NCBI GenBank assembly: GCA_963682025.1
Contig: OY821519.1
Coordinates: 163,693,803 to 163,757,802 of the forward strand
DNA length: 64,000 nucleotides
Direction: 5' to 3'
Origin: Cordilura impudica
Taxonomy: Eukaryota; Arthropoda; Insecta; Diptera; Scathophagidae
Part shown: positions 1 through 9,599 of the stretch, piece after piece
Layout of the letters: each line of letters begins with the position of its first letter
Numbering within the stretch: position 1 is the first letter of the stretch
The notes under the pieces: model-generated
Database searches by the model: none
Seen by the model: only the letters and a program-made list of their open reading frames with translations
What the model was told of the DNA's origin: nothing
Position numbers and translations under genes: made by a program

Positions 1-560
1 AGAACATTTTCCTAAAAATTATAATTTTCCCTAAGTGAAAAAAAAAGTTTGCTACACTTTAAAATTTTTCCTAACAATTAACATTTCCTACATAAAAAAA
101 TAAAACTTTGCTAAAATTTCCTAAAATTAAAATTTTTCCTGAAATTAAAACTTTTCCTAAATATAAATGAAAAATTTTGCTAAATATCGACAAAATTTGG
201 CTAAAATTTAAAATTTTTCCTAGAATTAATAAATGTTCTTAATAATAAAATTTTGCTACTTAAAGAAAAAAAAAAATACAGTTATATATAGTTAAGAAGA
301 TATAACGGTTTGCAAGCCTGACGGTGGTAATCATTAGTATATAAGTTAAAGCAGAAAAAAAACCATATTGACGAACCAGAAAAGTAAGATATAAACAAAA
401 GAAAAAAAAAAATATAAAATTTGTCGAAATATAAAATTTTTTAAAAATCTAAAAAAAATTTCCTAGTTTATAAAATTATAAATATAAAATTTTTCTAAAA
501 TTAAAATTTTTCTAAACTTAATAATTTCCTAAAATTAAATATAGCTAAAATTAAAATTGC
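1..560. repeat. AT-rich degenerate tandem repeat
   Basis: No gene is visible. The stretch consists of imperfect iterations of a roughly 20-bp AT-rich motif built from CCTAAAATT and AAAATTTTT blocks. The same motif resumes at 4181-4245, directly after the DNA transposon at 565-4176, so the transposon inserted into a pre-existing array. The origin of the array is unknown. Confidence 0.7.
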
Positions 561-564
561 TATA

Positions 565-1051
565 GGGTAATTCCATGTCAAATCAACCAATGGGTGTACA
601 CTACCTTCTCCAAATTGTATGATTTTTCGTAGGAAGACAGATTATTACAGAACTAAAATAAGTGCAAAGTTTGAGGGCACTGGCACTTCTGTATCCGGAA
701 ATATGTGGTCTTGAAAATCGTAAAAAAAGGTCAAAATTTACAAAGTTGTACTTACTTAATTATCATTTTCTTGAAAAGTATTATAGTTACGCAACTCATC
801 AAGGTTGCATTTGAAAGGTTAATTAATTACCTTTAATTTGATATACAACATGATTTTTTTTTTTGGAAAGGTCCAAGGTCACATCTCTTGACCTATAATT
901 CGGGAGGCTATAGCTGTAAAAACGACAATTTTAAAAATCTGAAAAAATATATGTTTAAGATTGGTTCCTTCCCTAAAGTTCAAAAAAATTTTAGACTGGG
1001 GGTATGCTTGGATCCAGAAATATTTATCATAGAGTAAAGGTAGATATTTAA
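565..1051 (+). repeat. left long terminal inverted repeat
   Basis: This pairs as reverse complement with 3680-4176. Matching blocks include the sequence around GGATCC (1010), the block around GGAGGCTATAGC (904) and the terminal TATAGGGT block. The outer 150 bp are more diverged than the inner 340 bp. Arms of this length are much longer than the usual 15-200 bp of cut-and-paste elements. Confidence 0.85.
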
Positions 1052-1434
1052 AAAGTCGGTGCTGTTACTGTTACTGTTTATGAATGTGGTTGGTTGTGCT
1101 CGTGAGCGTCGACGGGCTATGCACGCACGCCGCTATTTGTTTCTGGTTCTTTAGCTCTGTACTGTACTCAGTACAGACCTGTGTTAGGGTTGGTTTGACA
1201 GGTAATTATGTTAGAGCGAGACAACAGTATAAATGTTGTCGGGTGTGGTTCGTAGTGTCAAATAACTTGGATATAGAGAAATTATTGAAAAACGAGAAGT
1301 CAAAGGAAGCACCACGAAAAAAAAACCATTCTAAGCACGTTGCTTTAAAAAACCACATGTGTTGATATAAAATCAATATTTTTAAATAAAACCAAAAGTG
1401 TTCAAAGTGATTGTTTTTTGCCTCTGTAAACAAT

Positions 1435-3487
1435 ATGTCATTTAATACAATATATTATTGTAATCCATTTAAAAAAGTTGCTCATGTCCGGAATGCAAGA
1501 GGACTTCGAAAAGTTCAGCAATGGATGACTGGAATTAGTAATAACATTTCAATATCCAATAAAATATGTGATATATGCAGAAGAGAACTTTATAAATTAA
1601 AAGGAAGTGTAAACAATAATATTCAATCTATGAACGAGCCAGAAAACGAGACTTCAGACTAGGAAAGTGAAGCATCAGTTTCGGGAGATGTTCGAATTTC
1701 TAAGTTAAACGAAAGTTTAACATATTTACAAGAATCTCCAATATGTTCGAGAAAAATTCCATTAAAAGGGTATACAACTAGAAAGTTAGAAAAAATAACA
1801 ACATCAATTAAAACCAACATTTTCCCAAATTCAACACCTTCAACCTCTCACGTATGCCCAGAATCGGAAATAATCGAACAACTAAAAGAAAAGTTTAAAT
1901 CAGTAACTAAAAACAGTGATAAAATTCAACTTTTAACTATTTTACCTAAAAGCTGGACATTGAAAAGAATGGAGGAGGAATTTCAAATAACAAATTTCAT
2001 GGCACGAAAGGTAAAAAACTTGGTTGAGACAGAAGGCGTATTGAGTACACCGAATCCAAAACTTGGAAAACGATTGCCATTAGAAATTGTTGATGTGGTG
2101 AAAATCTTTTATGAAACTGATGATGTCAGCAGATGTCTACCAGGATGTAAAGACTACGTGTCAATAACAGAAAATGGTGTAAAAGTAAAAAAAAAAATAA
2201 AAGACTTTTACTCGGAAATCTTCGAGAAGTTTATGCTTTATTTAAAGAAAAACATGAAGGGATAACTATTGGAATTTCTAAATTTTGTGAACTTCGGCCA
2301 AAAAATGTGGTTCTAGCAGATGCGTCAGGAAGCCATAATGTATGTGTTTGTAAAATACATCAAAATACAAAACTAATGCTCTACGCAATAAACCTGAAAA
2401 AATTGACAGAAAATGTGCAGGATTTTGTGCTGGAAACTTATAAAGATTGTTTAAAAAGACTTATATGCAATCCCCCATCACCAAATTGCTACCTTGGCAG
2501 ATGTAGCATGTGTCCAGATATACAAAATTTTAAAGAGAAACTTGGTGAATTATTATTAGAAAATGAAATTGATGAAATCATATATAAACAGTGGATAAGT
2601 GTAGATAGTGACTCTTTGGAAACTATTATTAAAGAAACTGATTCTTTTCTGGATTCTTTATGCGAAAAACTGCAAACTCTTCTACCCCATTCATTCGTAT
2701 CTAAAGAGCAGGGTGCATTTATGGCTCACAAAAAGTCTGCGTTGGAAGAAAATGAGTATTTAGTAATTTGCGACTTCTCCGAAAATGCAACTTTTGTGGT
2801 TCAGGATTCTGTGCAAGGCTTTTTATGGAATAATAGCCAGGCCACACTATACCCAATAGCAATTTATTACAAATCAAATGGAAAATTAGAAACTACAAAT
2901 TTTATAATAATATCAGACTGTCTAATACATAATACCATAGCAGTTCATTTATTTCATCGCCACCTAAATGAGTTTTTAAAAAACAAGTTTTTGAAAATAC
3001 CAAAGAAAATTTTTTATTTTTCGGACGGTTCTTCCGCTCAATTTAAAAATAAAAAAACTTTGCCAATTTATGCCATCATAGCGAAGATTTTAATTGTTCC
3101 GCTGAGTGGCATTTCTTTGCTACCAGTCACGGCAAAGGACCTAGTGATGGTCTTGGGGGAACGGTAAAGCGTGAAGCACGAAGAGCCAGCTTGCAACGTC
3201 CATTCGAAGATCAGATAACTACTCCTCTCCACTTGTATAATTGGTGTCAGCAAACTCTTCAGAACTGCAACTTTGCATATTTAACGGAAAAAGATTATGA
3301 AGAAGAAGAGAAATTGCTAACTGATAGATTTATAGGATTACGTACAATTCCGGGAACTCAAAAGCAGCACAGCTTCATACCAATTTCAAAAACACAATTA
3401 CAAGCTAAAATTTATTCCGCTGATAGCAAATTTGTAATTGAAAACATTTATAATAAAACTAAACAACAACAACAGAATTCATCATAA
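1435..3487 (+). pseudogene. unclassified transposase-like protein, three lesions
   Basis: The ATG at 1435 opens a reading frame with a Cys-rich N-terminus (ICDICRREL near residue 43). An in-frame TAG stands at 1660-1662, after which the same frame runs to about 2190. A poly-A tract near 2187-2197 shifts the frame; the next frame contains the conserved-looking FCELRPKNVVLADASGSH and a Cys/His cluster (VCVCKIHQN). A second poly-A run near 3052-3057 shifts it again into WHFFATSHGKGPSDGLGGT and a C-terminal tail. Acidic residues in ICDFSEN and FSDGSSAQ are candidates for a DDE-type core. I recall similar uncharacterised proteins in insects and cnidarians but cannot name the family. Both frameshifts lie in homopolymers, so sequencing error is possible; the TAG is a substitution. 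Confidence 0.75.
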
Positions 3488-3670
3488 TAATGTCAACAAC
3501 AACAACAACAACAACAGCATTCATCATAATAATGTCAACAACAACAACAACAACAGCATTCATCATAATAATGTCAACAACGCCAACAACAACAACAACA
3601 ACAGCATTCATCATAATAATGTCAACAACGCCAACAACGCCAACAACAACAGCATTCATAATAATAATAA
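3463..3670 (+). repeat. CAA-rich minisatellite in the transposase 3' end
   Basis: About four imperfect copies of a 45-60 bp unit combine an (ACA)n tract with the block CATTCATCATAATAATGTC. In the transposase frame it would add an Asn/Gln/His-rich tail. It lies between the last conserved block and the right inverted repeat. Confidence 0.85.
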
Positions 3671-3679
3671 TTCACTTGT

Positions 3680-4176
3680 TAAATATCTACCTTTACTCTA
3701 TGATAAATATTTCTGGATCCAAGCATACCCCCAGTCTGAAATTTTTTGGAACTTTAGGGAAGGAACCAATCTTAAACATATATTTTTTTCAGATTTTTAA
3801 AATTGTCGTTTTTACAGCTATAGCCTCCCGAATTATAGGTCAAGAGATGTGACCTTTGACCTTTCCAAAAAAAAAAATCATGTTGTATATCAAATTAAAG
3901 GTAATTAATTAACCTTTCAAATGCGACCTTGATAAGTTGCGTCACTATAATATTAATCAAGAAAATGATAATTAAGTAAGTACAACTTTGTACATTTTTA
4001 TAGTTTTTTCCGATATTCAAGACCTCATATTTCCGGATCCAGATGCGTCAGTGAACTTAAATTTAGGATTTTTCTTATTTCTCGGATACACTTTAATCCT
4101 GCCAAAATTCAGCCAATTTGGAAACAGTGATGTAAAAAACAGCCATATTTTAAGTTGAGTTCAGATGGTTTAACCC
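3680..4176 (-). repeat. right long terminal inverted repeat
   Basis: Reverse complement of 565-1051, ending TTAACCC next to the TATA target duplication. A stretch of about 170 bp near 4030-4160 differs more from the left arm than the rest, consistent with a small replacement or indel there. Confidence 0.85.
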
Positions 4177-4180
4177 TATA

Positions 4181-4561
4181 AAGAAATTTTATTATAGTTA
4201 AAATGTTGCTAAAATTAATCTAAAATTTAAAACCCTTAAAATGAAGGGTCAATAATGCACGTTTTAGTAAACCCAATGTAGATAACCGAAGCCAACCAAT
4301 TCAATTTTTTTTATGTGGGTTACCTATCCAAATGAGATGGACACAAGGTAACAAGGTAGGGAGGGCAAAAAGGGACCTAACATCTTGTCCCCATCCGTGA
4401 GTAAGTATGACCATCCATCCTTTAGCAGTCCGTTTTTGACAGTTTTTTTTTAAATCGCACGTGAAAATGCTGTTGTGCGGTTTCACTGGGTCATAACAAG
4501 ATCCCACCCATCTAGCGGGCTAGGCCCACCGCAAGCACGTGCGAACCGTTGTGACTCATGA
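4181..4561. other. no recognisable gene
   Basis: The first ~65 bp are AT-rich repeat continuing from 1-560. From 4246 the sequence becomes markedly more GC-rich and reads as a single block with the ORF that follows at 4562. No open frame with recognisable similarity is seen. Confidence 0.5.
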
Positions 4562-4912
4562 CGCCGCACCATTACACCGCCACAACAACAACATCAGCGG
4601 CGACATCAGCGACGGCAACAACAGCAGCAGTATAACCGGCAATCAGCGCTGAGCCATATTTCGCCTCGACGTCCAGCCAGTTGGCAAGAGAGTTTTAGGC
4701 CACTGCAACAGCAGCTCCAACAGCAGTCAGAAGGCCAAGCCACATCCCACGAGTTTCTGAGACAAGTGGTGTCGACGCTGAGCGGCTTAAGCGCCGCACT
4801 AATTAATATTGCGCAAGTGCAATGGGGCCGGCATGTTGAAGTCTCCGTCGAGGAACCAGAAGATGGTCTCGACGAAGATTTCGACGACTTCGATATGGAC
4901 CTCCTCCTGTAA
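4562..4912 (+). CDS. GC-rich, Gln-rich ORF end without start codon (unknown)
   Basis: An open frame of 116 codons follows a TGA at 4559-4561 and ends at TAA 4910-4912. It has no early ATG, so it looks like the last part of a longer or spliced frame. It begins with a Gln/Arg/His-rich low-complexity stretch (about residues 5-25), contains a predicted helix (FLRQVVSTLSGLSAALIN), and ends in an acidic segment (EDGLDEDFDDFDMDLLL). Base composition is far more GC-rich than its surroundings, suggesting a different origin. I do not recognise the family. An LTR-like sequence follows after only 6 bp, so it may be the 3'-most ORF of a retroelement. Confidence 0.45.
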   Translation, partial: RRTITPPQQQHQRRHQRRQQQQQYNRQSALSHISPRRPASWQESFRPLQQQLQQQSEGQATSHEFLRQVVSTLSGLSAALINIAQVQWGRHVEVSVEEPEDGLDEDFDDFDMDLLL

Positions 4913-4918
4913 AAAGAT

Positions 4919-5185
4919 TGTGACCCCCTGGGCTGCTGCTATCAACTATGGTGAATGGGCGACAAAGGACGGTTGACAGGACGACATTTTATGTTATCTG
5001 TCAACCGCCCTTTTTGCGGTCATTCTGAAGACTATTAGTGACAGCAGCAGCACCAGTTATTTTACCCCTCAGCAATACACAGCAAACAACAATCGCCAAT
5101 AAAAATTTATAAGTTCGTGACTTTATAACGTTGAATCGAAAACCACCCCGTCTTTCCTTCAGCACGAATCAGTAATATAACAATA
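4919..5185 (+). repeat. possible 3' LTR (weak)
   Basis: The segment starts TGTGACCCCC just after the ORF stop, contains an AATAAA at 5098-5103 and ends AATATAACA, as an LTR could. It contains an inverted pair, GGTTGACAG near 4970 and CTGTCAACC near 5000. No second copy lies in the window, so LTR identity is only inferred from position and ends. Confidence 0.3.
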
Positions 5186-5267
5186 CGTAAGTAAAGTGAA
5201 GCTTTAACTTACATATGTACCTACTAACCACACAAATTAAGACACACACACACACCCGTGCATACAC

Positions 5268-5354
5268 AAACTTATTTGTTCAGCGAACAAATAAGTTTAC
5301 TTTTATTCCATTAAAAGTGCACAACAAATCCCTTAATTTATTAAGGAATTTGTT
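5268..5354. repeat. two adjacent hairpins
   Basis: Positions 5268-5281 and 5285-5298 form a perfect 14-bp inverted repeat with a 3-nt loop. Positions 5323-5336 and 5341-5354 form a near-perfect 14-bp inverted repeat with a 4-nt loop. A short CA microsatellite (5240-5255) precedes them. No gene is seen in 5186-5404. Confidence 0.8.
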
Positions 5355-5404
5355 TACCCAGTATATGCCTAACAATTATTTTTCTATAACGGGTTTGTGT
5401 TTAT

Positions 5405-5936
5405 TCAATGAGCGCTTGTGAAGGATATTGGTCTGTCATTGCCAATTTCTCCTTGCGAAAGTATAGCTCCTAGTGCATAATCTGATGCGTCTGTTGTTAG
5501 TATGAATGTATTTTCAAAATGTGGATACTGTAGAATTGGTGGACTGATTAATTTACACTTTAATGTTTCAAATGCTGTTTGGCATTGTGTAGTCCATTCA
5601 AATTTTGTGCCCTTTTTAGTAGAGTATTTAAACAATTTGCTATTTTAGCGAAACCCTAAACATATCTCCTACAATAATTACAAAATGCCACGAACCTTCT
5701 CACTTCGTCTGCATTTTTCGGAATAGGATATCTAGTTATCGCATCAAATTTTGATGGGTCTGGTCTAATATCGTTAGGAGTAATCAAATGACCAAGATAT
5801 ATTTTCTCTGGTTTCAAAAAACAGCATTTGTCTGGATTCAGCTTCAAATTATATTTTCTTAGTATGTCAAAAACTTTAATCAAATTAGAATTATGATGTT
5901 GTAGACTACACCCAAATACTATGATATCATCAACAT
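5405..5936 (-). pseudogene. gypsy-type pol remnant (retro1): RT palm/thumb and RNase H start
   Basis: Read on the minus strand this begins at the second half of the RT active site (VDDIIVFG), passes through the thumb/connection (LKLNPDKCCFLKPE, YLGHLI, FCNYCRRYV) and ends in the RNase H start (LTTDASDYALGAILSQ). Stops at about 5648-5655 and a shift break it. Its upstream half lies at 9600-10677; the two were separated by the jockey-like insertion at 5937-9594. The fragment ends abruptly at 5405, and no RNase H end, integrase or 3' LTR is seen. Confidence 0.85.
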
Positions 5937-6712
5937 GGAATTCAAATGGTCTAGGTCAACACGTCCATGACATAAAAACTTTTATACATAAAAGCTGTGT
6001 ACATATACTACTAGTATCTGAGACACACTTCACACAAAAAAGTTATGTAAGTATACCTAACTTTACAATATTCCACACAAATCATCCTGATAACACCGCC
6101 CATGGGGGCACAGCAATAATTATAAAAAATTCGATTAAATGCACTGAACTTGAAAGTTCCCGTAAAGATCACCTTCAAGCTACCTCAATAGTTATTGAAG
6201 ACTTATTCGGCCCACTCGTGTTAACTGCCGTATATTATCCTCCTAAACACAACAATACTAAAGTAGAATATATTGAATTTTTAAAATCACTTGGCAACCG
6301 TTTTATGGCTGGAGGAGACTTCAACTCCAAAAACACATTCTGGGGTTCCAGATTAACTCTCACAAAGGGTAGACATTTACTTGAAGCCATTAGGAAAACA
6401 AACAGCAAATTCTTAAGTACTGGAGAGCATACTTACTGGCCAACAAATTTAAACAAAAAACCTGATCTAATAGACTTCTCCATCACCAAAAATATAAAAC
6501 ATGAGCATTTAAAAATAGAATCGTGTTTCGAATTATCCTCTGATCACTCGCCCATAATACTTAAATTTGAAAGTAATCTTGCGACTCAAAACAAATTTTC
6601 TTACAACAAGAAAACAGACTGGAATGCTTTAGAGAAATTGTTGAAAATTAACTTGATATTAAGATACCACTTAAAACCAAAGACGAAGTGGACAGCTAAT
6701 AGCACATTTTAA
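5937..6712 (+). pseudogene. jockey-like apurinic endonuclease domain
   Basis: The frame opens WNSNGLGQHVHDIKTFI and contains LLVSETHFT, AGGDFNSKNTFWG and SSDHSPIIL, the conserved blocks of the APE-type endonuclease of jockey/LINE ORF2. This activity nicks the target DNA to prime reverse transcription. There is no start codon because the element is 5'-truncated. The frame is lost near 6650; from there to about 7190 only short shifted fragments remain. Confidence 0.85.
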
Positions 6713-7185
6713 TGATACCCTCTTGTATGCTGCATCTGATTCTACACCCACAATAACTTAAAAACCAAACAAATATAGTATATCAGCATTTATCAAAGAT
6801 AAGATTAAGGCAAAGAGAAAGCAAAAAAAAATGCCAATCAACAAGAACACCCTCGGATAAAGCAATCCTAAACAAATTAACCAAGGAGTTAAAGAACCTG
6901 TTGAAAAAGGACAAACAGGACAAACTGAAAACCTATCTAGAAAACCTTGATGCAAACAGAACAGCAAACTATTCATTATGGAAAGCCACAAGGAAAATTA
7001 ACAATACCATCATTCACCAACAACCTATCCAAAAATCTGACTTATCGTGGGCCAGAACTCATAGTGAAAAGGTATAAGGTGCTTATTTCTACAAAATTTT
7101 TTCCAACCCAAAGGATATACAAAATTTTGACCTGCCAAACATCACTCAAACCACAAACTGTCACATCAAAAATATTACTCTAAAT

Positions 7186-7529
7186 GAATAACAAATACTA
7201 TCAAAACAAAAATTAATGCTAACAAATCTCCTGGCTATCACAGGGTAACAGGTAAACTATTAAAAGAACTACCAACAAAAGGTCTTATCTTCATCAGAAA
7301 TACTTTTAACGTTTTAATATCAATGAAATATTTTCCAAAAGTATGGAAAGTTGCTGAAATAATCGCTATTGCCAGACCAACAAAGACGCTACAAAAGCTA
7401 CTTCATACAGACTAATTAGCCTACTACCACTTTTATCGAAATTTTTCGAAAAACTTATTTTTGACCGATTAGAACCCATACTCAAAGAAAGAACTCTTAT
7501 ACCAGCGCATCAGTTTGGCTTTAGACCAG
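7186..7529 (+). pseudogene. jockey-like RT, N-terminal blocks
   Basis: Blocks NKSPGYHRVTGKLLKEL, FPKVWKVAEIIAI, LISLLPLLSKFFEKLI and IPAHQFGFRP correspond to the RT fingers region of jockey elements. Stops interrupt the frame. The match ends at QFGFRP, where an unrelated insertion begins, and resumes at 8411 with HSTIQQIHRVTNKI. Confidence 0.8.
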
Positions 7530-8410
7530 TGTTCAAAAATAAAAATGTAAATGTCTTGGTGAGAAAATGAGAATTGCACTGTAAGAAATGTTCACTGGGT
7601 TAATAGCAGTGCTAGTCTTTGTATGAATTTATTTTTTATGGAAAATATGAAACTGTTAATGTTTTGTGTAAAATTGTTGTAAAGAAATAAAAATTAAGCA
7701 AAAATTAAATTTTTTTAAGGAAAAAATAAATACATATATACATTAGGCTGGCTTTTTTTTTCATTTTATAAAAAACAGAAGTTGTAGATTTTATCAATCA
7801 ATATTAATAATTTCATTGTATTTACATTCAATGAATGAATGAATGAACGATCAGACTCAAATTTTTAAAGTCATTTTAACTTTTATAATAAATAAATTAG
7901 TTTTTTTAATAATTCTATGAAAGACTTTTATAGATCTTGTATTATAAATTTTTCATTATATATTCTTTCGCGAAAATTGCGAATTAGTAAAACATTTTTT
8001 AAATTAACAGAAGTTAATGCTTTACGTTGTTTAGAACAAATAAATTTTAAATCTTAAAAAAATGTTCCCACTTTTGATTTGTCGATCTTGATTTTTAATT
8101 TGAACAACGATTCTTTTAATTTTTCAACAAAAATTTGTTTTTGTTTTAATCAAGCAGCTTTTCTTTTTCATTTAAATGATTTTCCTTACATGTTTTATAA
8201 CAAATTACCAAATACATTTATACTCATAAAATATTTTTCATATATTACTATTAATTTTTTTCATTGCATTAAAAAAAAATCAGCATACATCCCCACACGT
8301 CTTCATTCATCGCTGTTCCAGTGACGACTAAATGAAAGAGCGTAAGAATACATGTGAGTCGAGCAGGGACAATTGTCCTATGAAATGAACAGCACTGCTT
8401 TGGACCCAGG
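7530..8410. mobile_element. ~880-bp AT-rich insertion of unknown class in the jockey RT
   Basis: It interrupts the RT between QFGFRP and HSTIQQIHRV, so both boundaries are fixed to within a few bases. It has no long ORF. It contains an (AATG)n tract (7829-7850) and an imperfect inverted match near its ends (CTGGGTTAATAGCAGTGCT near 7593 against the reverse complement of 8385-8410). The flanks TTAGACCAG and GGACCCAGG look like a degraded duplication of about 8 bp. A non-autonomous DNA transposon, possibly hAT-like, is the best guess. Confidence 0.5.
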
Positions 8411-9424
8411 CACTCAACGATCCAGCAAATACATAGAGTGACAAACAAAATCTCATCAGAAATTGATAAAAAACTTTTGTGTGGCTACATACCTTGACGT
8501 AGCGAAAGCGTTCGACAGTGTATGGCATGCATGCTGGCCTGCTTCATAAATTAGAAAAGACTACCAACGAATTTCTTTCTCATACTACGAAGTTATTTAG
8601 CAGACAGATATTTTTATGTAAAATACAAAGATGAATGTTCAAGGGTTATTAAAATGGAAGCTGGAGTTCCGCAAGGCAGTGTTTTTGGGCCAATACTTTA
8701 CCTTCTGTACACAGCAGATATTCCTATCCCAACAAGAAACTCTGATATAATTGCTACATTTGCAGGCGACACTATACTAATGTCATCCAATAAAGATATA
8801 ACTATGGCTATCTCAAACCTCCAAAAACTGCTGGAAAATACACTAAATTGGTTTGAAACCTGGGGCATACTAGTCAATGGTGAAAAAACTGTCCAAGTAA
8901 CTTACACAAATAGACATATCAGTGACCATCAACCAATCACAATAAACAATACACTAATTATCAAGGATAATAAAGCTAAATATCTTGGCATGATAATCGA
9001 CTCCAAACTAATCTGGAAAGAACACATCATACGCAAAAAAAAACGAAATAAAGTACAAATTTGGATAACTATACTGGCTCCTAGGAAAGGAATCAACTTT
9101 ATCAACACAGAATAAACTACTCATCTATAAAACAATAATAGCTCCTATCTGGAAATATGGTGTAAGCTTTGGGGAACTGCAAGCAACACAAATTTAAAAA
9201 TCAAAAATAGTAAGCACTATTATAAACGCCGAATGGTACATATCCAATGAAGATATACATCGTGATCTCAACGTCAGCACAGTCCATGAGGTAATAAGAA
9301 ATTCCAGTCTTAAATATACAATACATAATAACAATGAAGTCAGACAACTGCCCAACAACGAGCTCTCAGGTTCAAGAAGACTAAAGCGATGCACCCCATC
9401 AGAGTTATTTACCAGATTTATGTA
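8411..9424 (+). pseudogene. jockey-like RT, C-terminal part, with mutated active site
   Basis: The segment resumes with HRVTNKIS, contains YLDVAKAFDSVWH (RT motif A) and, after frameshifts near 8535-8650, the 153-codon ORF at 8654 beginning MEAGVPQGSVFGPILYLLYT (motif B). Motif C reads FAGD where jockey elements have FADD: codon 38 at 8765-8767 is GGC, so the first catalytic Asp is Gly. A C-terminal tail with ELFTRFM ends at 9424. Confidence 0.8.
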
Positions 9425-9599
9425 ATCTGGTGCAATGTATTTCAAATAATTTATTGAAAAGCAAAAACTATTTTATACTAACATTAAATATAAGTTATCC
9501 TAAGTATTGATTTAAGATAATTAACACCCAAACCTTAAAACTAGTTACTTATTGTCATATAAAGACAGGTGTAAATAAAATGGGATGAAAAAAAAACAT

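Larger units (their letters stand above)
565..4176 (+). mobile_element. DNA transposon with ~490-bp terminal inverted repeats, TATA target duplication
   Basis: The termini are inverted: the left end begins GGGTAA and the right end finishes TTAACCC. Both are flanked by TATA (561-564 and 4177-4180), which I read as a 4-bp target duplication. The inverted repeat continues inward for nearly 500 bp. The interior holds one plus-strand transposase-like gene broken at three places. The same AT-rich repeat flanks both sides. A 4-bp duplication with GGG termini could suggest a Sola-type element, but I cannot confirm a superfamily. Confidence 0.8.
5937..9594 (+). mobile_element. 5'-truncated jockey-clade LINE inserted in retro1 RT
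   Basis: The element starts inside the first codons of its endonuclease and ends in a poly-A run (9588-9596) after a short 3' UTR. AACAT at 5932-5936 and 9595-9599 is the likely target duplication. Removing the insertion rejoins the surrounding minus-strand gypsy frame as DALLYVDDII, which confirms the boundaries. Domain order is endonuclease, then reverse transcriptase, as in jockey ORF2. 5' truncation is the usual result of target-primed reverse transcription. Confidence 0.85.

Noticed and set aside
3438..3852. Overlapping ORFs rich in Asn, Thr or Val across the minisatellite
   Set aside because: They are low-complexity readings of the CAA/AAT repeat in alternative frames.
4301..4507. 68-codon minus-strand ORF with HGWGQD
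   Set aside because: No ATG context or family support; adjacent to the GC-rich island of unknown nature, so left uncalled.
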